A stretch of DNA of 56,219 nucleotides from Methanoregulaceae archaeon (GCA_020850325.1 JADZEW010000007.1:1-56219); one strand, 5' to 3'; positions 25,294 through 33,643 are shown, counted from the stretch's first letter. Translations and numbers: made by a program. The notes: generated from the letters alone by a model not told the origin.

Positions 25294-25669
25294 AGGTCTC
25301 CTCAATGCGTTGCAAGCTGACTTTTCCATCGAGGCTCACAAAACCAAGTCGTGGCACGACCGCTTCTGGGTGGAACGAACTATAGATGTCAGGCGCAAGA
25401 ACTGCAGTTGGCAATCCATTCTTCATAACTGGCGCCGGCGTCCCCCGATCCACGTACACGACCAAAGCCGGCCGACCGCCGATCTTTGCGGCCAGGCGGG
25501 ACAGATCGGTGCAACCAGAACATTCTCCGGCAAAAACGAGCACCCGACCTTTCGCGGCTTGCATGAACGCGGACGGCAGTGCATGCATACGAGTGTCAGA
25601 TTCGCATCCTGTCGCAATCGATACAAACAGTATTAATGCCCACCCGCAACTACCCGTTCGCGCACGCAT
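25268..25669 (-). CDS. Thioredoxin-like lipoprotein with CSGC motif
   Basis: The 133-residue protein has a lipoprotein signal (WALILFVSIATGC) and a thioredoxin-like domain: GRVLVFAGECSGCTDLSRLA with a CxxC, then PALVVYVDRG, TPAPVMKNGLPTAVLAPD (a cis-Pro-like region) and LGFVSLDGKVSL. It could be an envelope thiol-disulfide protein that acts on the Cys-rich proteins encoded downstream; this is inference. It is the first gene of a five-gene minus-strand operon, and its ATG sits 6 bases after a perfect TATAAT, implying a leaderless mRNA. Confidence 0.7.
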   Translation of the reverse strand: MRARTGSCGWALILFVSIATGCESDTRMHALPSAFMQAAKGRVLVFAGECSGCTDLSRLAAKIGGRPALVVYVDRGTPAPVMKNGLPTAVLAPDIYSSFHPEAVVPRLGFVSLDGKVSLQRIEETYEEFLAGR

Positions 25670-25675
25670 GAACGT

Positions 25676-25709
25676 ATTATATCGCGGGGGGGGGGGGGGG
25701 GCGTGTCAA
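25676..25709 (-). promoter_or_regulatory. Promoter with homopolymer in the spacer (candidate phase-variable)
   Basis: On the minus strand a perfect TTGACA (25709-25704) and a perfect TATAAT (25681-25676) are 22 bases apart, and 16 of those bases are an unbroken C tract (G tract on plus, 25686-25701). Optimal spacing would be 17, i.e. 11 Cs. The predicted +1 falls on the A of the start codon at 25669. Confidence 0.7.
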
Positions 25710-25776
25710 GAGTCTTTGAAAAAAATAGTCACCAGCAGCCTGCTGGTGACTTGATAGAACAAGGTTACGTGACCCT

Positions 25777-26832
25777 TTAGTTAGCGTCGCCGCGGGAGCC
25801 GGTCAGGCCCTCGAGCTTGTTCTCGGCCATGAACCGCTTGTAGGCGGCCTTCCACTGCTCTTGGAATGCGGTCCGATTCACATCGACCTTACTGTCCTTG
25901 AGCTTCGTGAGCACCTGACGATTGATGTCCTTGCCCTGAGCGCCCTTCAGCTTAGCCATCTGGCGTCGGAGAGCTTCCTTCTTCGTATCGTCCATGGTAA
26001 TCGGCTTCTCGGCCGTCTTCTTGTGGACGTAGAACTTGCCCCAACCATCGACGAACCGAATCCAATCGGTCGTTTCGCCGCCGTTGAAGTTGGCGATGGC
26101 CTTTTGCACGTCCTGAGGCAGCGACGTGATGGTGGGAGGCCCGGCGGCACTCAGCTTTCCGTTGTTGGCCTTCGCGTCCGGTGCTTCCGAGTAGCGAAGG
26201 GCGACCGTCGTGAAGCTCTGGCCGCTGGAGAGTTCTCGATCGACGGCGTCCTTCGTGCGTAGATCGCTCACCTTGATGTACGAGAGGTCGGCCCGAGCCG
26301 GATCGATAAACTCCTTGGGATTGTCCTTGACGTACTTCTCAGCGTCCGCAAGCGTGACCGTCACGTCCTTGGTGAGCATCTTCTCTTGGATGATGTCCAT
26401 GGTGATGCTCTGCCGGATCATGTCGAACGTGAGACCCCGGGCCGTGAGCGCCGTGAGGAAGTTGGGCTCCAGCTTCTTGCGGAACTCCAGTTCCTTGTTG
26501 ATCTCGTCCTCGGTCGGATACATCTGCTTGTCTTTGGCCAGCTGCATCGTGACCTTCTGAGCGATCAGATCCTGCATAGCTTGGAAGCCGAGAACGCCTT
26601 CGGTCCGCAGACTTGCGACTCCGTTCGCGGTGATGACTCGGACCTCGGGTTTGAACTCGAGGTAGCTGTAGTACTCTTTCTCGGTAATCGGCTCGCCGTT
26701 GATGACGGCGATGACGTCGGCGCCCTTACCGCAGCCGCTGACTCCAAAAATCAAACCGCAGGCGGCGAACCCTGCGATGGCGCCGATCATGAGACTGGTG
26801 TTATGCGTCTTCAAGCGATTGCCCCCGAACAT
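25777..26832 (-). CDS. Parvulin-type peptidyl-prolyl isomerase, lipoprotein
   Basis: Envelope folding factor of the SurA/PrsA type. The 351-residue protein has a signal ending GVSGC (lipobox), a helical chaperone region starting VIAVINGEPITEKEYYSYLEF, a degenerate parvulin domain with ADLSYIKVSDL, GQSFTTVALRYSEAPDAKANNGKLS and GGETTDWI, and a basic helical tail. The lipid anchor makes it PrsA-like. It is a paralogue of the exported protein at 13164-14114, which shares AVINGE and the same plan. The ATG at 26832 follows AGGA. Confidence 0.84.
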   Translation of the reverse strand: MFGGNRLKTHNTSLMIGAIAGFAACGLIFGVSGCGKGADVIAVINGEPITEKEYYSYLEFKPEVRVITANGVASLRTEGVLGFQAMQDLIAQKVTMQLAKDKQMYPTEDEINKELEFRKKLEPNFLTALTARGLTFDMIRQSITMDIIQEKMLTKDVTVTLADAEKYVKDNPKEFIDPARADLSYIKVSDLRTKDAVDRELSSGQSFTTVALRYSEAPDAKANNGKLSAAGPPTITSLPQDVQKAIANFNGGETTDWIRFVDGWGKFYVHKKTAEKPITMDDTKKEALRRQMAKLKGAQGKDINRQVLTKLKDSKVDVNRTAFQEQWKAAYKRFMAENKLEGLTGSRGDAN

Positions 26833-26920
26833 ACGTGTTCCTAGTAATTGTAGTTGATGCCGCGCTTCCTTGCGTTAGGCCGCATCGTTGAATAACGTCT
26901 CGGACGCACAAAACGTGCCC

Positions 26921-27136
26921 CTAGGCTTCGATATCGAGATGATATGGCTGTTCTACCAGGTCTGCAGACACTGGGGATGCGCCTTCGGACTCTTCCTCAG
27001 GGACCTTGGTCAGGTCCAGCGAGTCCTCGCGCGGCTCGCGATGGGTATCGGGTCTTCCCCGCTCGCGCTGACGGTCACCGACGCGTGGTAGCGATGGCAA
27101 GGCCCCTAGCCGGTGCACCCGCTCGATTTCGCCCAC
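26921..27136 (-). CDS. Small hypothetical protein downstream of the sigma factor
   Basis: A 71-residue acidic and basic frame that starts with GTG three bases after the sigma-factor stop and ends YHLDIEA. It has no hydrophobic segment and no recognised domain. Position and the continuing GC-rich third positions suggest a real gene in the same operon, but a read-through frame is possible. Confidence 0.4.
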   Translation of the reverse strand: MGEIERVHRLGALPSLPRVGDRQRERGRPDTHREPREDSLDLTKVPEEESEGASPVSADLVEQPYHLDIEA

Positions 27137-27139
27137 GGG

Positions 27140-27919
27140 TCATTTGGCGGGGACTCCGCCCTCCGCCTGAATAAAGTTGCGCAGCCGGTTCATCGCCTGG
27201 GTGTGCAGCTGGTACACCCGCGACTCACTGACCGTAAGCACCTTGCCGATTTCTTTGAAGGTGAGACCCTCGAAGTAGTACAGCGCAATCACCAATCGCT
27301 CACGCTCGGGGAGTCGGTCCACGCCCGACGCAAGCATACGTCGAATCTCGCGGCCCTCGACTTCGGCACCGGGATTGGCGGTTTCGTCCTCGATTAACTC
27401 CACGAAGTGGACGTGGTCATCGCCGTCACCGGTCGACAAGATGTCGTCGAGCGAGTAGATATTGGTGCGGCCCATGCGGACCAGCAGTTCGTTGACCTCT
27501 TCAATGGTGAGGCCCATGGTCTCGGCGACCTCATGCCCGGTAGCTGGGCGGCCGAGTTTGGTTTCGAGGCTCATCATCGTGCGATCCAGAGCCTTTAGCT
27601 TCTCGCGGATCGAACGCGGAACCCAGTCCTCGTCGCGGAGCATCTCCAGAATCGCGCCGCGGATCAGCGCGATGGCGTAGGTTTCAAACTTGACGTCGCG
27701 GGTGGGGTCGAACTGATCGACGCTCTTGACCAGGCCGATGACGCCAGCGCCGATGAGATCCTCCCGATCGAGACCTCCGGGAAGGCTCGTCACCAACCGT
27801 CCGGACGTGATCTTGACCAAGTAGGAGTAGTGGTTGATCAGGTCGTCGCGGGCAGACTCGTGCTTGTAAACCTTGAAGTCCATCCAAGCGCGCTTAAGTT
27901 GTTCGGCTGATAACGGCAT
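27140..27919 (-). CDS. FliA/WhiG family sigma factor (sigma-28 type)
   Basis: Directs RNA polymerase to motility- or development-type promoters. The 259-residue protein has region 2 (DLIGAGVIGLVKSVDQFDPTRDVKFETYAIALIRGAILEMLRDEDWVPRSIREK, with the WVPRSIR signature of the class), region 3 (RPATGHEVAETMGLTIEEVNELL) and region 4 (LPERERLVIALYYFEGLTFKEIGKVLTVSESRVYQLHTQAMNRLR). No flagellar gene is in the window, so its regulon cannot be read here. A small membrane protein precedes it by 29 bases. Confidence 0.93.
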   Translation of the reverse strand: MPLSAEQLKRAWMDFKVYKHESARDDLINHYSYLVKITSGRLVTSLPGGLDREDLIGAGVIGLVKSVDQFDPTRDVKFETYAIALIRGAILEMLRDEDWVPRSIREKLKALDRTMMSLETKLGRPATGHEVAETMGLTIEEVNELLVRMGRTNIYSLDDILSTGDGDDHVHFVELIEDETANPGAEVEGREIRRMLASGVDRLPERERLVIALYYFEGLTFKEIGKVLTVSESRVYQLHTQAMNRLRNFIQAEGGVPAK

Positions 27920-27948
27920 CTGATCTGCTTTCCTCCGGTTCGTCGCGG

Positions 27949-28149
27949 CTACATTGAGCTTGAGGGCCCCTTATCGGTCGATCCGCGTTCTACCCTTACT
28001 GTAAAGAACACGTACCACACTTGAGTTAAGAGCCAACCAAGCAAGAATGCGAGGCCCGCGCGCCCTATAATAGCGACGGGTTCAACCTGCCGAAGGATGC
28101 CCGCTGCAAGCGCAACGAGTGCAGCAAGTCCTCCAACTAGGTTCGGCAA
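27949..28149 (-). CDS. Small two-helix membrane protein upstream of the sigma factor
   Basis: A 66-residue protein starting with TTG at 28149, supported by GGAGG 8 bases before it. Two hydrophobic segments (LVGGLAALVALAAGIL and AIIGRAGLAFLLGWLLTQVWYVFF) are followed by a polar tail. No family is recognised. The spacing of 29 bases to the sigma gene suggests one operon. Confidence 0.65.
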   Translation of the reverse strand: MPNLVGGLAALVALAAGILRQVEPVAIIGRAGLAFLLGWLLTQVWYVFFTVRVERGSTDKGPSSSM

Positions 28150-28306
28150 CCCGAAACCCTCCAGGGCGCATTCCCCACACTAGTGATTATTGTAGGTTCC
28201 TTCGCGCCCCGTTAGGGTGAATCTGAACAATCTTGTGAGGGATTTGAGCTTGGAACCTGCAGCAGGCAGCGGCAACGCCTCAAGAGCCTGCAGTACGCTA
28301 GAGGCC

Positions 28307-29173
28307 ATGTTGGTCTTGGCCACCTCAACCAATGCCCTCGAACTCTCGGAGGAAGACTTCACGTTGCTCGATGCGCTGGTCGCGCTCGGAGTGCCAGCAA
28401 AGCTCGTTGCCTGGGATGATCCGTCCTTCGAATGGGCGCATGCATCGCACGTGATCATCCGTACCACCTGGGACTACCACTTGCGGCTCCCCGAGTTCTT
28501 GGGCTGGCTCGACCGGGTATCGGCATCGGCAATCATCTGGAACTCGCCTGCCCTCATTAGATGGAACAGCGATAAGCGATACCTGCTCGAGCTCCAAGAG
28601 AAGGGCGTGCCAATCGTCGAGTCGTTGGCGGCAACCGAGCCCATCGACGTGGCTGTAGCCGCGGAGGCGATGAACTGGTCCAGCATTGTCATCAAGCCCA
28701 CCGTCGCGGCAGGTGCGTACGAGACCCTTGTCTTCGAACTGCCAGAAGATGCAGCCGCGGCCCAGACCCATTTCGAACGGCTGATTGAGAAAGGCACAGT
28801 CTTGATTCAGCCCTACATCGACGGCATTGTGGTCGAGGGCGAGACATCGCTCGTGTTCTTCGATGGCTTCTTTAGCCACGCCGTTAAGAAGAAGCCTAAA
28901 GCGGGCGATTTCCGCGTGCAGATCGAGTTTGGGGGCAAGTACACCGTGGTCAAGCCCACCCCCGCGCAGACCGAGACTGCGGAGCGCATCATGTCCGCAC
29001 TTCCTGAGATGCCGCTTTACGCGCGCATTGATCTGGTCGATGTCGGTGGTCAGCCGAGACTGATGGAACTGGAGCTGATCGAGCCCGAACTGTTCTTCCT
29101 GTTCGTCCCCGAAGCCGCAGTCGAGTTTGCGGACATCGTCCGCGAGCGAATCGCCGAGCATACGTTGCGGTAA
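28307..29173 (+). CDS. ATP-grasp domain enzyme (glutathione synthetase-like)
   Basis: ATP-dependent carboxylate-amine/thiol ligase of unknown substrate. The 288-residue protein shows VIIRTTWDYHLRLPEFLGWLD, NSPALIRWNSDKRYLLEL, then the ATP-grasp parts IVIKPTVAAGAYET (ATP-binding Lys and Gly-rich loop), VLIQPYIDGIVVEGETSLVFF, and the metal-binding YARIDLVDVGGQPRLMELELIEPELFF. This set resembles the DcsG-type (O-ureidoserine cyclo-ligase-like) branch, a family seen in many genomes without a cycloserine pathway. The ATG at 28307 starts at the first strand; the frame is open to 28217. Confidence 0.82.
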   Translation: MLVLATSTNALELSEEDFTLLDALVALGVPAKLVAWDDPSFEWAHASHVIIRTTWDYHLRLPEFLGWLDRVSASAIIWNSPALIRWNSDKRYLLELQEKGVPIVESLAATEPIDVAVAAEAMNWSSIVIKPTVAAGAYETLVFELPEDAAAAQTHFERLIEKGTVLIQPYIDGIVVEGETSLVFFDGFFSHAVKKKPKAGDFRVQIEFGGKYTVVKPTPAQTETAERIMSALPEMPLYARIDLVDVGGQPRLMELELIEPELFFLFVPEAAVEFADIVRERIAEHTLR

Positions 29174-29225
29174 GGGCCAAAGGAATGGCTCGGTTGGCTC
29201 GGATGTCCACCAATCGAATTTGTTG

Positions 29226-29253
29226 GTGGGCGAGGGATGTGTCGTGCCCTCGC
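29226..29253 (+). repeat. REP-like element, copy 5 (single)
   Basis: GTGG followed by GCGAGGG/CCCTCGC around ATGTGTCGTG. From GCGAGGG onward it is identical to copy 2 at 5649-5676, 23 kb away. It has no inverted partner and lies between the ATP-grasp gene and the PspB-like genes. Confidence 0.75.
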
Positions 29254-29326
29254 AACCCCGCGTCAGTGGGACCAAGGGACCTCCTGCTGCAACCCATTCC
29301 CTATAATGAGCGCAGGAGATACAAAG

Positions 29327-29581
29327 ATGGAATTCGAGTTCCTCATCCCAATCACGGCCCTGCTGATTCCGATCGTGGCGATCCTCACGTACCATCAGCG
29401 GAAGATGGCGGAGATCGTCCACCGTCATGGCGCAACCCCCCAGGTGATGGGTGAGGTCGAGCGGCTACGCCAAGAAGTCGCCCACATGCGAATGCTGCTC
29501 AACGAGCAAACCATTGCGGTCGATAACGCGCTGAACGCCCTGCGCATCCCTGGGGCCGAGACCAACGTCAAACAGTACTAG
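29327..29581 (+). CDS. PspB-like small membrane protein 1
   Basis: An 84-residue protein with one N-terminal membrane helix (FLIPITALLIPIVAIL) followed by YHQRKMAEI and an amphipathic helix (VERLRQEVAHMRMLLNEQTIAVDNAL). The plan resembles phage-shock protein B. AGGAG lies 8 bases before the ATG at 29327, and TATAAT is at 29312-29317. It is the first of three tandem paralogues; its stop is two bases before the next start. Confidence 0.7.
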   Translation: MEFEFLIPITALLIPIVAILTYHQRKMAEIVHRHGATPQVMGEVERLRQEVAHMRMLLNEQTIAVDNALNALRIPGAETNVKQY

Positions 29582-29583
29582 AC

Positions 29584-29859
29584 ATGGAAGGCTACATCGC
29601 ACTCATGATCCCGATCACCGCGTTGTTGATCCCCATCGTGGCGATCCTAACGCAACATCAGCGGCGCATGGCTGAGATCATGCGGCAGAACCTCCCAACT
29701 GGAGTTCATGAGATCTCAGAACTGCGTCGCGAAGTTCACCAGTTGAAGGAGATCGTCAATCAGCAGGCCCTTCAGATGGATGACTTCCTGACCAAGCAGG
29801 GTCAGCTCATGGCCCCCCCGCCCGCACCCCAGAATCTGCACGAGCGGTTGAACTCATGA
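29584..29859 (+). CDS. PspB-like small membrane protein 2
   Basis: A 91-residue paralogue with the same helix (LMIPITALLIPIVAIL), then QHQRRMAEIM and the helix ELRREVHQLKEIVNQQALQMDDFL. It ends in a Pro-rich tail (MAPPPAPQN). It follows the first copy by two bases and overlaps the third by four (ATGA). Confidence 0.7.
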   Translation: MEGYIALMIPITALLIPIVAILTQHQRRMAEIMRQNLPTGVHEISELRREVHQLKEIVNQQALQMDDFLTKQGQLMAPPPAPQNLHERLNS

Positions 29860-30116
29860 ACGAAGACGTCCTCGCCGCAATCGCCCTGGTGATCTGCGCG
29901 CTCATCCCCATCATCTATATGCTGATCAAACATCAGCAGACGATGGCGAAGATCCTCCACGAGAACCAAAACCGAACCGACGATGGCCTGCGGCGCGAGG
30001 TCGATCAACTCAAGCAACTCGTCATGCAGCAGACGATCACTTTGGACAGCCTCGCCCAAGAAAATCGGCAGCTACGCGACCGCTCGACGTCCGAAACCCA
30101 CGTTCGCCAGTTCTAG
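29856..30116 (+). CDS. PspB-like small membrane protein 3
   Basis: An 86-residue, more diverged paralogue: helix LAAIALVICALIPIIYMLI, KHQQTMAKIL, then LRREVDQLKQLVMQQTITLDSLAQENRQL. Its start overlaps the second copy, and its last four bases overlap the convergent ribBA gene. Confidence 0.68.
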   Translation: MNEDVLAAIALVICALIPIIYMLIKHQQTMAKILHENQNRTDDGLRREVDQLKQLVMQQTITLDSLAQENRQLRDRSTSETHVRQF

Positions 30117-31324
30117 CTCTCGTCTGGGAGCAGGTGGCCCATCTTGTCGCGCTTGGTCTCGAGATACTTCTCTCGAGGCTCGATCGCCTCGGCAATCAGC
30201 GGCACCTGCTCAACAATCTCCAAGCCATAGCCCGTCAGTCCCGCCATTTTCTTGGGGTTGTTCGTCATGAGCTTGAGGCGCCGCAAGCCAAGGTCGGCAA
30301 GGACCTGCGCCCCTAGGCCGTAATCGCGGAGATCGGCCTTGAAGCCAAGCGCGATGTTCGCCTCGACGGTGTCCATGCCCTGATCCTGCAGCTCATAAGC
30401 CCGCAGCTTGTTCGCGATGCCGATGCCCCTGCCCTCTTGGGCGATGTACACGACGACGCCCCGACCCGCCTCTTCGATCCGCCGCAGCGACATCTCCAGC
30501 TGGTCGCCGCAGTCGCAGCGCAGGGAGGCCATCAAGTCGCCGGTGAGGCAACTGGAGTGCATCCGTACGAGCACGGGTTCCTCGGTGCACACGTCGCCCT
30601 TGACGATGGCGATGTACGGCTCTCGCTCGACGAGCGGCTCGTAACAGTACAACTTGAAGTGTCCAAACTTAGTCGGAAAGTCGATTGGTCCGGCCACGCG
30701 CTCCACTAGCTTCTCGGTGCGTCGGCGGTAGGCAATGAGGTCGGCGATGGTGACGATCTTGAATCCATGCTTCTCGGCAAACTCGATTAAGGCGGGAAGA
30801 CGCATCATTTCGCCGTCGTCGCCGATGATCTCGCACCCCACGCCCACCTTGGCGAAGCCCGCGAGGTCCATGAGATCGACGATCGCCTCCGTGTGGCCAG
30901 CGCGGCGAAGGACGCCGCCTTCTTCGGCGCGCAGAGGGATGATGTGGCCAGGGCGGCCGAGGTCGCTCGGTTTCGCCTCGGGGTCGCAGAACACCTGCAC
31001 GGTGAGCGCGCGGTCCGAAGCAGACACGCCGGTGGTGGCCCCCCTGATCGCGTCCACGGTCTCCGCCATCGCCGTCCCGTACCGGGCGGTGTTATGCTTC
31101 GTCATCATCGGGATGTCGAGTTCCTGCAGCCGCTGCTCGGTTGTGGGGATGAACGGTACTCCCCTCCCATGAGTGATCATGAAGTTCATGATCTCGGGGG
31201 TGCAGTGCGGCCCGGCGACGACAAGGTCGCCCTCATTCTCGCGGTCGGGATCATCGACGACGATGATCATGCGACCAGCGCGAAGTAGTTCAAGGGCCTC
31301 GGGGATCGTGGCAAACACGCTCAC
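30113..31324 (-). CDS. ribBA: Bifunctional DHBP synthase / GTP cyclohydrolase II
   Basis: Makes both riboflavin precursors. Of 403 residues, 1-200 are 3,4-dihydroxy-2-butanone-4-phosphate synthase ([54 protein letters not shown]) and 205-400 GTP cyclohydrolase II, with the zinc ligands in [17 protein letters not shown], then [21 protein letters not shown] and [12 protein letters not shown]. Both active sites look complete. No FMN riboswitch is visible upstream and no other rib gene is adjacent. Confidence 0.95.
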   Translation of the reverse strand: MSVFATIPEALELLRAGRMIIVVDDPDRENEGDLVVAGPHCTPEIMNFMITHGRGVPFIPTTEQRLQELDIPMMTKHNTARYGTAMAETVDAIRGATTGVSASDRALTVQVFCDPEAKPSDLGRPGHIIPLRAEEGGVLRRAGHTEAIVDLMDLAGFAKVGVGCEIIGDDGEMMRLPALIEFAEKHGFKIVTIADLIAYRRRTEKLVERVAGPIDFPTKFGHFKLYCYEPLVEREPYIAIVKGDVCTEEPVLVRMHSSCLTGDLMASLRCDCGDQLEMSLRRIEEAGRGVVVYIAQEGRGIGIANKLRAYELQDQGMDTVEANIALGFKADLRDYGLGAQVLADLGLRRLKLMTNNPKKMAGLTGYGLEIVEQVPLIAEAIEPREKYLETKRDKMGHLLPDES

Positions 31325-31327
31325 GTT

Positions 31328-32839
31328 CTAATTGTACGCCTTCGGCCGGGCAGGCGTTGGCTCCCCGGTGCGAAGGCCCGTGCCGGAACCTACACCAGCC
31401 CCATCCACGGTAAGACCAGCCACAGCCCCAGCAACGTCACCACAAAGCCGATGATATCGATCAGGATCCCCGGAAGTGAGCATCTCCCGCGAGGGCACCA
31501 GCCCCGACGAGTAGACGATCGCATTCGGCGCGGTGCTCACCGGCAGCATGAAGCCGAAACTCGCCCCGATCGCGACGCCCAAAGCTGGCGCCACGGGCGA
31601 CACTCCAGCTCCCTCGGCGAGGCCCATCGCGACCGGGATGAGGGTCGTCGCCGCGGCCGTATTGCTGGCGAGTTCGCTGAGCAGAATCGCGGCCACGATG
31701 CACAGCGCGGTGATCGTCCACAGGGTGTTCGCCCCGGAAGCCCGCGCCGCGGCCTCGCCAAGCGTCTTCGCCAGCCCGCTCGCGAACATCGCCTGCCCCA
31801 GCGCGATTCCGCCGCCAAAGAGGATGATGGTCCCCCAGTCGATCGTCGTCGCCTGTCGCCAAGTGAACCGATCTTTACCCGAAGCGGGCAAGGTGAACAG
31901 CAACGCCGCCCCGGTGAGCGCGGCCACCGCAGCGGTGATGTGTCCCTGCATCCACTTCGCGGCCAGATGCTCAGCCCCCAGAACCGCCGCCGACATATCC
32001 GGCACGATCCACATCGCCATCGCCGCCGAAAACGCGATGATCGTGTTCCGTTCGGCCACCGAGATCTTGCCCATCTCGCGCGCCCTCGTCTGGGCAAGTG
32101 CTCGCGCCTCCGAAGTGTCGAGTTGCGGACGTCCGTAGCGCCACTGCAGCACGAGCCAGCTGCCGATGACCATCGCGAGCGTGATCGGCATGCCAAACGT
32201 CATCCACTGGGTGAACGAGATCTTCACGTTGGCCGTGGATTCGAGCATGCCCAAGGCGATGAGATTGGGGGGCGTGCCCACGGTTACGCCGACGGCCACG
32301 CTCGAACCCCAAGTGAGCATGAGCATCATCGCGACCGGGTAACGGCTGGAGTCGGCGCGCTTGATCGCGCTGAGCATGCTCAGGCCAATCGGCAGGAACA
32401 CCGCGGTCGTGGCGGTGTTGGAGACGAACAGCGAGATGAGACAGGTGAGCCCGCCCATGGCGAGCAGGAGCCGCGACGAACTGGCGGTGGCCCAGTTCCG
32501 GCCGAGGATCGCCCACGCGATCCGGTCGCTGAGCTTGGAGATCTCCATGGCCTTGGCGAGCATGAAGCTGCCGATAAAGAGCGGGATAATCGGGTCACCA
32601 TAGGCTCCGAACGCCTTCTTCTCGTCGACCCCCGCGAACACCACGAGCGCCGCCGTGCTGAGCAGCGCGGTCATCGCGTAAGGAAGCAGCTCGAGCATCC
32701 ACAGGGATACCGTGATGGCGAAGACGCAGCCGACGATGCGCTGATCGGCGGTGACGCCGATCAAGGCTAACCAGGCCAGCAATCCGGCAGCGGGAGGTAT
32801 TCCCCACTTCAACCGACCCAGCTTAGAGTCATCCGACAT
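31328..32839 (-). CDS. DASS/SLC13 anion symporter, frameshifted near its end
   Basis: Inner-membrane sodium-coupled carboxylate or sulfate transporter with about 11-12 helices. Family motifs include [28 protein letters not shown], and near the end [22 protein letters not shown] and [15 protein letters not shown]. After MLTSG the frame reads a Gly-rich nonsense tail ([14 protein letters not shown]...). Shifting by one base at the four Cs at 31468-31471 (one C fewer on plus) gives [25 protein letters not shown], a perfect last helix, ending at 31390. The open frame given here is therefore the shifted version. Substrate cannot be told (citrate, succinate or sulfate). Confidence 0.85.
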   Translation of the reverse strand: MSDDSKLGRLKWGIPPAAGLLAWLALIGVTADQRIVGCVFAITVSLWMLELLPYAMTALLSTAALVVFAGVDEKKAFGAYGDPIIPLFIGSFMLAKAMEISKLSDRIAWAILGRNWATASSSRLLLAMGGLTCLISLFVSNTATTAVFLPIGLSMLSAIKRADSSRYPVAMMLMLTWGSSVAVGVTVGTPPNLIALGMLESTANVKISFTQWMTFGMPITLAMVIGSWLVLQWRYGRPQLDTSEARALAQTRAREMGKISVAERNTIIAFSAAMAMWIVPDMSAAVLGAEHLAAKWMQGHITAAVAALTGAALLFTLPASGKDRFTWRQATTIDWGTIILFGGGIALGQAMFASGLAKTLGEAAARASGANTLWTITALCIVAAILLSELASNTAAATTLIPVAMGLAEGAGVSPVAPALGVAIGASFGFMLPVSTAPNAIVYSSGLVPSREMLTSGDPDRYHRLCGDVAGAVAGLTVDGAGVGSGTGLRTGEPTPARPKAYN

Positions 32840-32881
32840 TGCGCACTAGCTTAGCCAATCTCTCTGGGCTAGAATGCGGGC

Positions 32882-33643
32882 ATGCTGCTCGTTGGCGCGT
32901 TGATCGGATTGGGGCTGGCGCTTGCGATGCTGGCCATTCGCGCGCGATGCTGGGCAGCAGTCCGGCCGATCGGCGTGATCTCGCTCGTCCTGTTGGGCCT
33001 GCTCAGCGTTGCTGCTGTGCTCTTCCTGTTCTCGGTGGGCGCGAAGGGGAGTGAGGGCGGCATCGCCGCGCTCACAGCGCTCGTCATTCTTGTCCTTGGC
33101 TTAACTCTCGTGCTCGGTCTGATGGTCCTTGTGGGCGCCAACCAAGCCGCCGCTTTCAAGCTCCCTATGTGGACCACGTGTCTGAGTGTGATACCGGAGA
33201 TCGTCGTTCTCGGCCTTCTTCTCCTGGCCTACCAGTCGCAGGTCGCCGCGCCGGCCAGCCGAGCGGTCACCGCGGAGTGGTGGGAACGCGAACTGGCCCA
33301 CCGAAACAGCCGAAAGGCCAAGCGAGAAGAAATCCCCGAGCAATATCGGGGAATCACAACGCAGATGTTGAACGAGCACGTGAAGACCCAAAGCGACATG
33401 GCCAAGCACGGACTGTCGGTGCCGCCATTGGTTCCCCGCGAGGTTGAGAATGCGATCCGAAATGCTGAACTTCAGACCATGGATATTGGACCTATCCCCG
33501 ACCGAGCCCGTCAACTGCAGATCGGAGTAGACGAGAACAGCTTCCGCAAAGGAGCGGTGGGAGCATGGCTCCTAGGGGCACTTGCGTGCCCCTGGATCAT
33601 CCGAAAACGGGTGCTCCCGCCTTGGCACCTGCCTACAGCTTGA
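32882..33643 (+). CDS. Hypothetical polytopic membrane protein
   Basis: No family recognised. The 253-residue protein has about four hydrophobic helices in residues 2-120 (LLVGALIGLGLALAMLAI, VISLVLLGLLSVAAVLFLF, LTALVILVLGLTLVLGLMVLVG, LSVIPEIVVLGLLLLAY). A polar region with RKAKREEIPEQYRGIT follows, and a fifth hydrophobic stretch near the end (AVGAWLLGALACPWII). Its end overlaps the convergent exported-protein gene by 11 bases. Confidence 0.68.
   Translation: MLLVGALIGLGLALAMLAIRARCWAAVRPIGVISLVLLGLLSVAAVLFLFSVGAKGSEGGIAALTALVILVLGLTLVLGLMVLVGANQAAAFKLPMWTTCLSVIPEIVVLGLLLLAYQSQVAAPASRAVTAEWWERELAHRNSRKAKREEIPEQYRGITTQMLNEHVKTQSDMAKHGLSVPPLVPREVENAIRNAELQTMDIGPIPDRARQLQIGVDENSFRKGAVGAWLLGALACPWIIRKRVLPPWHLPTA

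Noticed and set aside
25686-25701. The G16 tract as a pure assembly artefact
   Set aside because: Length is uncertain, but its place exactly between perfect promoter boxes makes chance unlikely, so it was kept as a finding with that caution.
31451-32770. Open frame of 439 codons antisense to the DASS transporter
   Set aside because: Composition is Arg/His/Gly-rich without hydrophobic core; shadow of the transporter's codon bias.
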